Assembly (NCBI GenBank): GCA_963640685.1
Contig: CAVIAA010000005.1
Location: 28,808-92,807, forward strand
DNA length: 64,000 nucleotides
Reading direction: 5' to 3'
Source: SFEL01 sp963640685
GTDB lineage: Bacteria; Bacillota; Clostridia; Christensenellales; CAG-138
Both the position numbers and the translations under genes were made by a program. The notes under the pieces are model-generated. The model worked only from the letters and a program-made list of their open reading frames with translations, was not told the origin of the DNA and searched no databases. Shown in pieces: positions 25,492-32,678 of the stretch; the first letter of the stretch is position 1, and the number at the start of each line of letters is the position of its first letter.

Positions 25492-25824
25492 TCAGTCGCT
25501 GGCGGCCTGAAAGCCATCATCGGGAAGAGCTCCCATCTTATCGTCAAAGTTTTTGAGGAGTTCCTCCATCGTCGTTCCGTATTTCTCACAGTCCACTCTG
25601 TATTCCACGATTTTTTTTGCACAGTCAACGGCAAATTCTTCATAAGACTTTATATCCCATTTTTCATTTGGGGGCAACTGCTCAAAGGTAAGGTATGTCT
25701 CATATTCGGAATTGACCTCGTCCAGCACCTTCTGATAAGCTTCATAATCCATGCCCTTCTCCCGACAGCCAAATAACGCCAACAAAAGCATCATCAGTAA
25801 GCAGCACAAAACCGACCTTTTCAT
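25492..25824 (-). CDS. Small lipoprotein of unknown function
   Basis: A 110-residue protein with a lipoprotein signal peptide, MKRSVLCC...LFGC; the lipobox Cys is at about 20. The mature part is acidic and helical with no recognised domain, so it should sit on the outer face of the cytoplasmic membrane. The ATG at 25824 is preferred; a TTG seven codons earlier is possible. Base use is more A/T-rich than in the envelope operon beside it. A terminator follows. The neighbour upstream is a frameshifted secreted protein, and both may belong to a small accessory insertion. Confidence 0.65.
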   Translation of the reverse strand: MKRSVLCCLLMMLLLALFGCREKGMDYEAYQKVLDEVNSEYETYLTFEQLPPNEKWDIKSYEEFAVDCAKKIVEYRVDCEKYGTTMEELLKNFDDKMGALPDDGFQAASD

Positions 25825-25875
25825 AATCCGTACCTGCCTTTCCAAATATATTATAACTAAATCATTCAGTATTAT

Positions 25876-26369
25876 TTAGAAATCATAAGTGTCGATTTCG
25901 ACAAAAGAACCGGATGCTCCCTGAACATGTCTTCCATAAATTTGCATCACGACCCTAATAGCATTTTGTTCTGGATAAAATGCCACTTCATACTGAAGTA
26001 AGGTGCATTCTAAAATATTGGGATCAGATGCTTTTTCTACCCTCACATTATCCCAATAATCTATCACCATACCAGGAGACATACAATATACATCTATATA
26101 CGCAGTACCATATTTAGTTCCATTCCGTTTAATGGCATCCGATGCCGTAACTTTGGTTATTGCCCTTGTATCAATATTTTGGAGAAGTTCTTTCTCTGTG
26201 ATCCAATATGCTTTGCCGGATTCAATATCTTCCAGCAATTCATAATATTTAGCAATATCATCAGAATCGCTATTTAGAAAATGCTTTTTTCATTTGCATT
26301 TGCGTTACCGCACATAGCCAACATCACAAAAGAGATTATCATAGCAGAAATCAACCGTTTAGTTTTCAT
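25876..26369 (-). pseudogene. Secreted protein of unknown function, interrupted by a one-base frameshift at an A6 tract
   Basis: The ATG at 26369, preceded by AAAGGAG, opens a clear signal peptide (MKTKRLISAMIISFVMLAMC, then GNANA), but this frame stops after 31 codons. Shifting by -1 at the A6 run (T6 at 26285-26290 on the plus strand) joins it to a 131-codon frame reading HFLNSDSDDIAKYYELLED and ending ...VEIDTYDF at 25876. One extra A would restore a single gene of about 164 codons. The cause may be a true mutation, slippage on the A tract, or an assembly error. The mature protein has no motif I recognise. The downstream part alone would start at a TTG at 26238. Confidence 0.7.
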
Positions 26370-26582
26370 AGTATTGGCTGCTCCTTTCAAAATCTGTAAT
26401 TGTGTAAGGTAGTTGCTTTAGAATCAATTTATCCATGCACACCAATGGCAATATGCTGCTTTCATCTGTTAAAAAGAGCCACCTCCCAGACCATTATTTA
26501 CAATTCAAGCATACAGTAGGGCAAATATATCAGTCAATAATACTGTTGTAAATAAATTGTTAAAATATGTTCGTAACGTCTG

Positions 26583-26610
26583 CAAAAAAGAGCCGCAAAG
26601 CTGCGGCTCC
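26583..26610 (-). terminator. Rho-independent terminator of the GntR/FCD regulator gene
   Basis: Minus strand: stem GAGCCGCA/TGCGGCTC (26590-26609) followed by six T. It lies 22 bases after the regulator's stop codon. The 213 bases between this and 26370 are A/T-rich and hold no gene that I can see. Confidence 0.8.
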
Positions 26611-26631
26611 TGGCGCTGTTTTGAATTTGGA

Positions 26632-27306
26632 TCAGTTGAGCAGCGGGGATTTAAGAAGCAGATTCTTGGTGCGCTGCAAATGCGTCCTCAATATCGCCGA
26701 GGCGAGCTCGGTATCCTTGCTCTCGCATGCGGAAATTATCTCGCTGTGCTCATCCACAGTGTACAGCTCGTCGGATACCTCCTCCTTGCCGAAGAATGGG
26801 GTAACGTATCTGTCTACATTGGCGTGCATCTGGTCTATCAGTGAAAGCAGCGTCTGGTTGTCGCAGGGTGTATAGAGGGCAAAATGCAGCTTAAGGTTAA
26901 GCTCGGCGCCTTTTACCGGATCCTTCTCCTGCGAAAACTGCTCAAGCAGCTCCCGCGCGCGGGAGATATCCGCTTTTGTAAGGTGCAGCACGGCGGAGCG
27001 CAGCGCGCCAACCTCGAGCAGTATGCGGGTATCCATAACGTCGCTGAGCTCCTTTCGCGAGAGCTTTGTTACGACAGCACCCCTGTTAGGGTATATGCGA
27101 ACCAACCCCTGCGCCTCAAGCTGGCGGAATGCTTCGCGGACGGGTATATGGCTTACGCTGAGCGCAGCGGATATTTCATCTTGTCTGAGCGGCATATCGC
27201 CGGGCAGCTCTCCCCTGACGATTGCGGTGCGGACAACCTGAAACACCCAGTCCCTTGCCGCCATTGAGCGGGGCTGCATTTCCTCCGATATCTTCTTGAG
27301 ATCCAT
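26632..27306 (-). CDS. GntR-family transcriptional regulator (FadR/FCD subfamily)
   Basis: A 224-residue regulator with an N-terminal winged helix-turn-helix (about 15-80; LRQDEISAALSVSHIPVREA followed by FRQLEAQGLV) and a C-terminal all-helical FCD ligand domain (about 95-220) carrying the usual Asp/His metal-ligand candidates. Such proteins respond to small carboxylates and control nearby catabolic genes; here no obvious target gene is adjacent, so the effector is unknown. The ATG at 27306 is preceded by GGTGAT, and a sigma-A promoter lies 52 bases upstream. Confidence 0.88.
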   Translation of the reverse strand: MDLKKISEEMQPRSMAARDWVFQVVRTAIVRGELPGDMPLRQDEISAALSVSHIPVREAFRQLEAQGLVRIYPNRGAVVTKLSRKELSDVMDTRILLEVGALRSAVLHLTKADISRARELLEQFSQEKDPVKGAELNLKLHFALYTPCDNQTLLSLIDQMHANVDRYVTPFFGKEEVSDELYTVDEHSEIISACESKDTELASAILRTHLQRTKNLLLKSPLLN

Positions 27307-27358
27307 ATAATATCACCGTCGCTTTCAGCAGTATTAACCAAAACAAGCTATATAATAT

Positions 27359-27386
27359 ATTCTATCTGAAATCCTGCAATAGTCAA
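27359..27386 (-). promoter_or_regulatory. Promoter of the GntR/FCD regulator gene
   Basis: Minus strand: -35 TTGACT (27381-27386), 16-bp spacer, -10 TAGAAT (27359-27364). Confidence 0.6.
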
Positions 27387-27401
27387 TACTCCCGCGGTTC
27401 A

Positions 27402-29420
27402 TTATCGAGTATTTGCAAAGCCTTGAAGTATGCCGGGCAGCCGCCAGTATTTGGAAAAAGTTACCGGTGCCGTCTCCTCGGTAAAATATTCGGTCATTCG
27501 GCTGCTTTCCGGCGTCATGCCGTTTGCAAGGGCGATTTCGTGGCTGCGCTTTAGCGCCAGAAGGTCTATTACACACTGCCTCACCCCATTCGGTTTGTCA
27601 AAGTCCCCCTCCCGCCCGTTTGGATACAGCTGCTTGAAGAGCTCATACAGCATAAGCGCCGGGTATGTTCCGCCGGTCGCCGAGGAGGGCAGCAACCCCA
27701 ACCTGTCGCTGTCATAGCCCTGCCAAGCGACGGCAGTGTATTCGGGCGTGTAGCCGACCATCCACGCATCCCTATTGCCGCCGGCAAGGCCTACCGTGCC
27801 TGTTTTGCCGGCAATGGGTATATTCAAATTGTTCAGCCTATGCCCTGTGCCCTCAGTTACGACGCTTTTTAACATACTGGTCAGTATATATGCGTTTCCG
27901 GCGCTTATGACCCGGCGCTTTTCTGCGCGGTATTCATACACCGTAGCCCCCGTTCTGTTGGTGATTTTTCTTATGAGCGACGGTGTGCTGTACAGCCCGC
28001 CGGAGGCAAAGCAGGAGTATGCACCGGCTATCTGCAGCGGAGATACTCCATAAGTAAACCCGCCGAGCGCCAATGCGAGGCTGGTGTCTTCCGGGTCAAA
28101 CTCAATACCGAGACTTTCTGCAAACGCCTTTGCCCTGTCTATTCCGACTGCGGAGAGCGTCTTTACGGCGGGTATGTTCAGCGACTTCGTTACCGCCTCG
28201 CGCAGCGTTACCCAGCCGTAGTATTTGTCACCGTAGTTTGAGGGCGTATAGTCCGCAAATACCGTCTCCTCGTCCAGTATCATATCTGCCGCCGTATAGC
28301 CCAAATACTCAAACGCCGGCGCATATGCGATGACAGGCTTTATAACAGAGCCGGGCTGCCGCCGTATATCGGCTGCCCGGTTGAAGGACAGACTGCCGCT
28401 GTAACTCCTGCCGCCGACCATCGCCAAAACTAAGCCGCTCGAGGGCTCGAGCACCACTATAGCGCCCTCGGAATCCTCGGCAGGGAAAAGCTCGTCGTTT
28501 TCAAAGAGAGACTCACAGCAGCTCTGTATGTTTCTCTCCATAGCAGTATAGATGGTATATCCTCCGCGTATCAGCTCGTCTACGGTGATGCCGAGAATGG
28601 CAGCTGCGCTCTTCGCCGCCGCATCGGTATAATAGCCGCTGTATTGCTCCTGCTTACATTTGATAATAGTCGGCCGTTCGGCCGAAGCCTCGTTTCTGCT
28701 CTCCTCCGTTATGTAGCCGTATTCGTTCATGAGCCGAAGTATGTTGTCCCGGCGCTTAATTGAAGCTGCATAGTTGATATGTGGGGCATAGCCGGATGGC
28801 GACTTGAGTATTCCGGCAAGCATTGCGCTCTGCGATAGCGTAAGCTCGGATGCGTGTACGCCGAAATACCCGAGGGAGGCGGCCTCAATGCCGTAATAGC
28901 CGCCGCCGAAATACACATAGTTCAGGTACATCTCCAGTATCTCGCTTTTGCTGTATCGCCGTTCCATTTCGTATGCCAAGGCAGCCTCCTCCGCCTTGCG
29001 GGAGATGGTCTTTTCCGAGCTGAGGTGGCTGAGCTTTATGAGCTGCTGGCTTATTGTGGACGCGCCCTGAACATAGCCTCCGGCCTTTATATCCGCCACT
29101 ACGGCCCCAGCGATCCGTATGATATCCACGCCGTCGTGCTCAAAAAAACGAGCGTCCTCCGCCGATACGAAGGCGTGCAGCGTATCCTGACTGAGTTCAT
29201 TGAGGCTTACCCAGATGCGATCTTCAGAGCCATGCAGCTTGGTCAACTCCTGATCGTCGGCATCCAGTATAACGGTCGTTCTGTCGCAGCCGGTTATCCT
29301 GTAAACGTCAAAGTCCGCCCATTCATCCACACCGAACATATTCACGGCGCCGAACAGAAAAAACAAAACTGCTGCGGTGGCAACGCACAACAGCAGTATC
29401 TTCAGCCCTCTGAATCTCAT
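27402..29420 (-). CDS. Class A penicillin-binding protein (bifunctional glycosyltransferase/transpeptidase)
   Basis: A 672-residue PBP1A-type enzyme that polymerises and cross-links peptidoglycan outside the membrane. It has an N-terminal membrane anchor (about 8-28), a GT51 domain (about 60-230) with SAEDARFFEHDGVD (catalytic Glu) and GASTISQQLIK, then a transpeptidase domain with SVIK (SxxK), KSLN (SxN) and KTGT. The ATG at 29420 has GGAGGG upstream. No C-terminal extension domain is present, which is on the short side for Firmicutes PBP1 proteins. It is a single-gene unit. Confidence 0.94.
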   Translation of the reverse strand: MRFRGLKILLLCVATAAVLFFLFGAVNMFGVDEWADFDVYRITGCDRTTVILDADDQELTKLHGSEDRIWVSLNELSQDTLHAFVSAEDARFFEHDGVDIIRIAGAVVADIKAGGYVQGASTISQQLIKLSHLSSEKTISRKAEEAALAYEMERRYSKSEILEMYLNYVYFGGGYYGIEAASLGYFGVHASELTLSQSAMLAGILKSPSGYAPHINYAASIKRRDNILRLMNEYGYITEESRNEASAERPTIIKCKQEQYSGYYTDAAAKSAAAILGITVDELIRGGYTIYTAMERNIQSCCESLFENDELFPAEDSEGAIVVLEPSSGLVLAMVGGRSYSGSLSFNRAADIRRQPGSVIKPVIAYAPAFEYLGYTAADMILDEETVFADYTPSNYGDKYYGWVTLREAVTKSLNIPAVKTLSAVGIDRAKAFAESLGIEFDPEDTSLALALGGFTYGVSPLQIAGAYSCFASGGLYSTPSLIRKITNRTGATVYEYRAEKRRVISAGNAYILTSMLKSVVTEGTGHRLNNLNIPIAGKTGTVGLAGGNRDAWMVGYTPEYTAVAWQGYDSDRLGLLPSSATGGTYPALMLYELFKQLYPNGREGDFDKPNGVRQCVIDLLALKRSHEIALANGMTPESSRMTEYFTEETAPVTFSKYWRLPGILQGFANTR

Positions 29421-29524
29421 CTTAACTTCCCTCCAAAGCGTTGCTCTGTGTTAGTATCACCAAAGCGGGAGAAGAATAAAATCAAAAACAGGACGTAAAT
29501 ATTAACTTTTTACCGTATTATCAA

Positions 29525-30160
29525 TCAGCAGCAGAATATATACGGCGCGCCGCCCAGCGAGCTGCAGCATAGCATACTTGCGCAGAGCGGGCAGGGCGTG
29601 CAGTTATATGAGCTGTAGCCGCCGGTTCCCCTTGTGTATGCGCCGCCGCTGCTGTGTATCGTGTTGTATGCCGCAGCGTACTCAGGATTGCTCGGCTCCT
29701 GCTGGTAGGCTATGGTAAGGTATTCCCTCGCCTTATCATACCAGCCCTGCCGAAGATAAATTATACCGTAGAGATAGTACCACTCGGCGTTGCGTGTGGA
29801 TATACCATCCAGCACCGCTTTTGCTGCCTGCAGGTTGCCCTGGTTTATAAAGGCGCGGGCACGGTTAAATTCCTGCGCATCGGGTCCGGAATAGCTGCTG
29901 CCAGAGCCCGTGTAGCTGCCGCCGTAGGAATCATAGGTGCCGCTGCCGCCGCGATTTGCATGCGAGCTCTGCCCCCCCTTTTTGGTTAGCAGTTCATATG
30001 CCTCATTTACCTCGACCAGCTTTTCGTTGGCAAGTTCTTTAAGGTCAGAGTCTGTATACTTATCTGGATGGTACTTTTTGACCAGCTTAAGATAAGCGGC
30101 TCTTATCTCCTCCTGAGACGCTCCCTCGTTTACTCCCAGCACCTTATACGGATTGTTCAT
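29525..30160 (-). CDS. J-domain protein with TPR-like C-terminal region
   Basis: A 211-residue protein with an N-terminal J domain (about 1-65; HPD in KYHPDKYTDS), which stimulates DnaK-type Hsp70 ATPase. A Gly/Ser/Tyr-rich linker (about 75-100) and helical TPR-like repeats (about 105-175) follow, then a C-terminus with paired Cys (CTPCPLCASMLCC) that may bind metal. It has no DnaJ zinc-finger domain, so it is a class C J-protein rather than DnaJ itself. The ATG at 30160 has AGGAGG close by and overlaps the end of the DUF5685 gene by 17 bases, so the two are coupled. Confidence 0.85.
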   Translation of the reverse strand: MNNPYKVLGVNEGASQEEIRAAYLKLVKKYHPDKYTDSDLKELANEKLVEVNEAYELLTKKGGQSSHANRGGSGTYDSYGGSYTGSGSSYSGPDAQEFNRARAFINQGNLQAAKAVLDGISTRNAEWYYLYGIIYLRQGWYDKAREYLTIAYQQEPSNPEYAAAYNTIHSSGGAYTRGTGGYSSYNCTPCPLCASMLCCSSLGGAPYIFCC

Positions 30161-30980
30161 TATTTCCTCCAAGAACCTCGGCACTTTTTGCGGGGCAGCC
30201 GCAAAGCAGCACGTTGTCCGTTATTTCCTTATGTGAATGTATATCTATCAGCTCGTAGGCCTTTATGGCCTCATTAAGCGAGCAGTTTAAAAGGAACTCC
30301 GCCCTTTCGCGGCCTGCGCCTGCCGCGTTGAAGGGATTGTAGCAGCCGCGCCTTTTGTCCTTCTCCCTGTCATCCCATGCGTCTGCAAGGTATACCCAGC
30401 GGCCTAAATGATACAGCATATGCGAAAGAGCGATCCTGCTGCCATTATCCTCGACCGGGGAGCAAAGCGCAGCCTCTTTCATCAGCCGCGCAAAGGCGTC
30501 CGCCGCTGCGTCCAGCTCGCTGCAGCAGGAGGCTTCAATCATGCTGAGCTCGGCAAGTCCCGCTGAAATAGCTCGATCCAGCGCAGGCTGCCTCGTCGCC
30601 GCCTTTTTTTTCGCCCGGCTTAGGGCTGCCCTTGCTGCGAGGGAGAGCGGTTTTTTTTCGTCATGCCAGTCGTCCTCCGCCTTGTAGTAGGCGAGCAGTA
30701 TGTCGAGATCGGCCGCGAAGAGTATGTTTTTATCGATCCTTGCCGCAAGCCTCGGCCTTGACAGCGGCTTATAGGCACAGCGGCATTTGTATACATCGTC
30801 GGTTCCTGCAATTCCAGAGAGCAGCAGCGCAATAAAAGTGCAGTCGTAGCTGAGCACGCTGCGCGCCGCCTCGCCGTATTCACGACCCAGGCATTTACAC
30901 AGCCCGCAGTAATATGCGCGGTATTCATTATATTCCCTGAGCTTTAGCTCGTCCGCATCCGGACGTATGTAACCGTACAT
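30144..30980 (-). CDS. DUF5685-type protein
   Basis: A 278-residue, Cys-containing, mostly helical protein beginning MYGYIRPDADELKLREYN followed by YCGLCKCLGREYG, the N-terminal signature I associate with DUF5685. A CxxC (YCGLC) and a later CGCP motif suggest metal binding. Function is unknown. GGAGAG precedes the ATG at 30980. It is co-transcribed with the J-domain protein, and this pairing appears to be common in Clostridia, which suggests a shared chaperone-like job; that is inference. Confidence 0.72.
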   Translation of the reverse strand: MYGYIRPDADELKLREYNEYRAYYCGLCKCLGREYGEAARSVLSYDCTFIALLLSGIAGTDDVYKCRCAYKPLSRPRLAARIDKNILFAADLDILLAYYKAEDDWHDEKKPLSLAARAALSRAKKKAATRQPALDRAISAGLAELSMIEASCCSELDAAADAFARLMKEAALCSPVEDNGSRIALSHMLYHLGRWVYLADAWDDREKDKRRGCYNPFNAAGAGRERAEFLLNCSLNEAIKAYELIDIHSHKEITDNVLLCGCPAKSAEVLGGNNEQSV

Positions 30981-31005
30981 CGCACTCTCCAATCGTTACT
31001 GCAGT

Positions 31006-31034
31006 ATTGTATCATTATTTGGCGATATCTCCAA
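31006..31034 (-). promoter_or_regulatory. Promoter of the DUF5685/J-domain operon
   Basis: Minus strand: -35 TTGGAG (31029-31034), 17-bp spacer, -10 TACAAT (31006-31011). A perfect inverted repeat overlaps its spacer and -35. Confidence 0.6.
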
Positions 31035-31039
31035 ATAAT
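31014..31039. promoter_or_regulatory. Perfect 9-bp inverted repeat, probable operator
   Basis: ATTATTTGG, eight bases, CCAAATAAT. The two 9-bp arms are exact complements and cover the -35 and spacer of the promoter, the classic place for a repressor site. It does not match the HrcA CIRCE element. The cognate protein is unknown. Confidence 0.5.
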
Positions 31040-31106
31040 ATTTAGTACAAAAGGGGGCAATAATTCAAAAAAATGCGAAATTATGCCAAAGTCTCGGTAC
31101 ATATTC

Positions 31107-31128
31107 TGTGAAAGCGTGAATTTTCACA
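31107..31128. promoter_or_regulatory. Inverted repeat upstream of the BMP operon promoter
   Basis: TGTGAAA, seven bases, TTTTCACA, ending 20 bases before the -35. It is a possible activator or repressor site; no factor is identified. Confidence 0.35.
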
Positions 31129-31148
31129 ATTAAATGGCTCGATTGTAT

Positions 31149-31177
31149 TTGAAAAAACAAAAGCTATTTGTTATAAT
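31149..31177 (+). promoter_or_regulatory. Strong promoter of the BMP substrate-binding protein gene
   Basis: -35 TTGAAA (31149-31154), 17-bp spacer, consensus -10 TATAAT (31172-31177), 58 bases before the ATG. Confidence 0.78.
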
Positions 31178-31235
31178 CAACGTATCAATGCGGATGAAAT
31201 ATTGCCGCATAAATTTTAAGGAGGAAACACTAAAA

Positions 31236-32492
31236 ATGAAGAAGTTCATCGCTATTCTCATGGTAGCAATGTTCGCTCTGTCCATGGTAGCCTGCTCTCA
31301 GCCCGCTGCTGAGGAAGCTGCCCCGGCCGAGGAAGCCACTGCGACTGAAGAAACCGCCGCTCCCGCCGAGGAAGCTGCAAACACCGAGTACAAGGTCGCA
31401 ATGATCACCGACTACGGCGATATCACCGACCAGTCCTTCAACCAGACCACCTACGAAGCATGCAAGGCGTTCTGCGAGGCCAACGGTGTAGAGTTCAACT
31501 ACTTCAAGCCCGCCGGCGACAACACCGCCGACCGCGTGGCTATGATCGAGAAGGCTGCTGACGAAGGCTTCAACGTGATCGTAATGCCCGGCTACGCCTT
31601 CGGTGGCGCTATCGTTGAGGCTGCTCCCCAGTTCCCCGATGTAAAGTTCATCGCTTTGGACGTTGCTAAGGGTGACCTGCTGGAGACCGCAGTTGCCAAC
31701 GCCGGTGAGACCTATGACTACAACCCCGACAACTGGGATCTTGACAAGTATGTAGATATGTCCAACGTATACTGCGCCGTATATCAGGAAGAGCTCTGCG
31801 GCTACATGGCTGGCTACGCTGCCGTAAAGCTGGGCTATAAGAACCTCGGCTTCCTGGGCGGCATGGCCGTTCCTGCCGTTATCCGCTACGGCTACGGCTT
31901 CGTTCAGGGCGTTGACGCTGCTGCGGCCGATATGGGCCTCACCGATGTTAAGCTGAACTACGTATACGGCGGCCAGTTCTTCGGCGATGCCGACATCACC
32001 GCTGCCATGGATACTTGGTATGCAAACGGCACCGAAGTCGTATTCGCCTGCGGCGGCGGCATCTACACCTCCGCTGTTGACGCTGCCAAGAAGGTAAACG
32101 CAAAGGTCATCGGCGTTGACGTCGATCAGGCTGGCGTTATCGCCACCTATGCCGGCGTTGAGGACATGACCGTTACCTCCGCCATGAAGGGTCTCTACCC
32201 CGCCACCTATGATACCCTTAACGATGTTATCGTAAACGGCAACTGGGCAAACTACGTTGGCAAGATCGCTACTCTGGGTCTCGTATCCGCTGACGATCCT
32301 ACCCTCAACTATGTCCAGATCCCCATGGAGTCCACTCAGTGGGCGGATGGCGCCTTCACTCAGGACGACTACAAGACCATGGTAGCCGCAATGTTCAACG
32401 GCGAGCTGAAGGTCTCCAACGACACCACCAAGGCCGCTGCCGACTTCGCAACCGTTATCACTGTTGACGATCAGGGCGCTATCAAAGGTTAA
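31236..32492 (+). CDS. BMP-family (PnrA-like) ABC transporter substrate-binding lipoprotein
   Basis: A 418-residue lipoprotein with signal peptide MKKFIAILMV... and lipobox Cys at 20, an Ala/Glu-rich linker to about residue 55, and a periplasmic-binding-fold domain of the BMP/PnrA family (AMITDYGDITDQSFNQTTYEA, GGGIYTSAVDAAKK, VIGVDVDQ). Members bind nucleosides. AAGGAGG lies 11 bases before the ATG; the frame is open further up to 31134 without support. Codon choice is strongly biased (Ile ATC, Ala GCC/GCT) against the ATA-rich local background, which signals very high expression. A terminator follows, so the transporter genes downstream are read at lower level. Confidence 0.92.
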   Translation: MKKFIAILMVAMFALSMVACSQPAAEEAAPAEEATATEETAAPAEEAANTEYKVAMITDYGDITDQSFNQTTYEACKAFCEANGVEFNYFKPAGDNTADRVAMIEKAADEGFNVIVMPGYAFGGAIVEAAPQFPDVKFIALDVAKGDLLETAVANAGETYDYNPDNWDLDKYVDMSNVYCAVYQEELCGYMAGYAAVKLGYKNLGFLGGMAVPAVIRYGYGFVQGVDAAAADMGLTDVKLNYVYGGQFFGDADITAAMDTWYANGTEVVFACGGGIYTSAVDAAKKVNAKVIGVDVDQAGVIATYAGVEDMTVTSAMKGLYPATYDTLNDVIVNGNWANYVGKIATLGLVSADDPTLNYVQIPMESTQWADGAFTQDDYKTMVAAMFNGELKVSNDTTKAAADFATVITVDDQGAIKG

Positions 32493-32505
32493 TCTTCAAA
32501 AGATA

Positions 32506-32534
32506 GGGAGCCGCCGCGTGCGGCTCTCTTTTTT
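32506..32534 (+). terminator. Terminator or attenuator after the substrate-binding protein gene
   Basis: Stem GAGCCGC/GCGGCTC with a short loop (32508-32526) followed by a T-rich run to 32534, 14 bases after the stop codon. It would set higher levels of binding protein than of the membrane transporter. Confidence 0.78.
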
Positions 32535-32678
32535 ATGCACAATGCCGCATAAAAGGCGAAATTTTCTTTGCTTTATATCTCAAAATATAGTAAACTTTAA
32601 GCAAAGCATATGGTTTCCGTCCCCGTGAAAAAATGCGACGCGCACGGGCCATAAAATACGGAAGGGGGAGAAATTGAC

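Noticed and set aside
25404..26610. The paired GAGCCGC hairpins as a possible CRISPR array or insertion-sequence ends
   Set aside because: Only two copies, 1.18 kb apart, in the same orientation, each next to a gene end with a T run; they behave as terminators.
30204..30992. Long antisense frames over the DUF5685, mutL, pbp and ftsW genes
   Set aside because: Shadows of high-GC coding genes with no ribosome site and no domain; the sense genes are well supported.
31014..31039. CIRCE element for HrcA heat-shock control of the J-protein operon
   Set aside because: The arms do not match TTAGCACTC/GAGTGCTAA and the spacing is 8, not 9.
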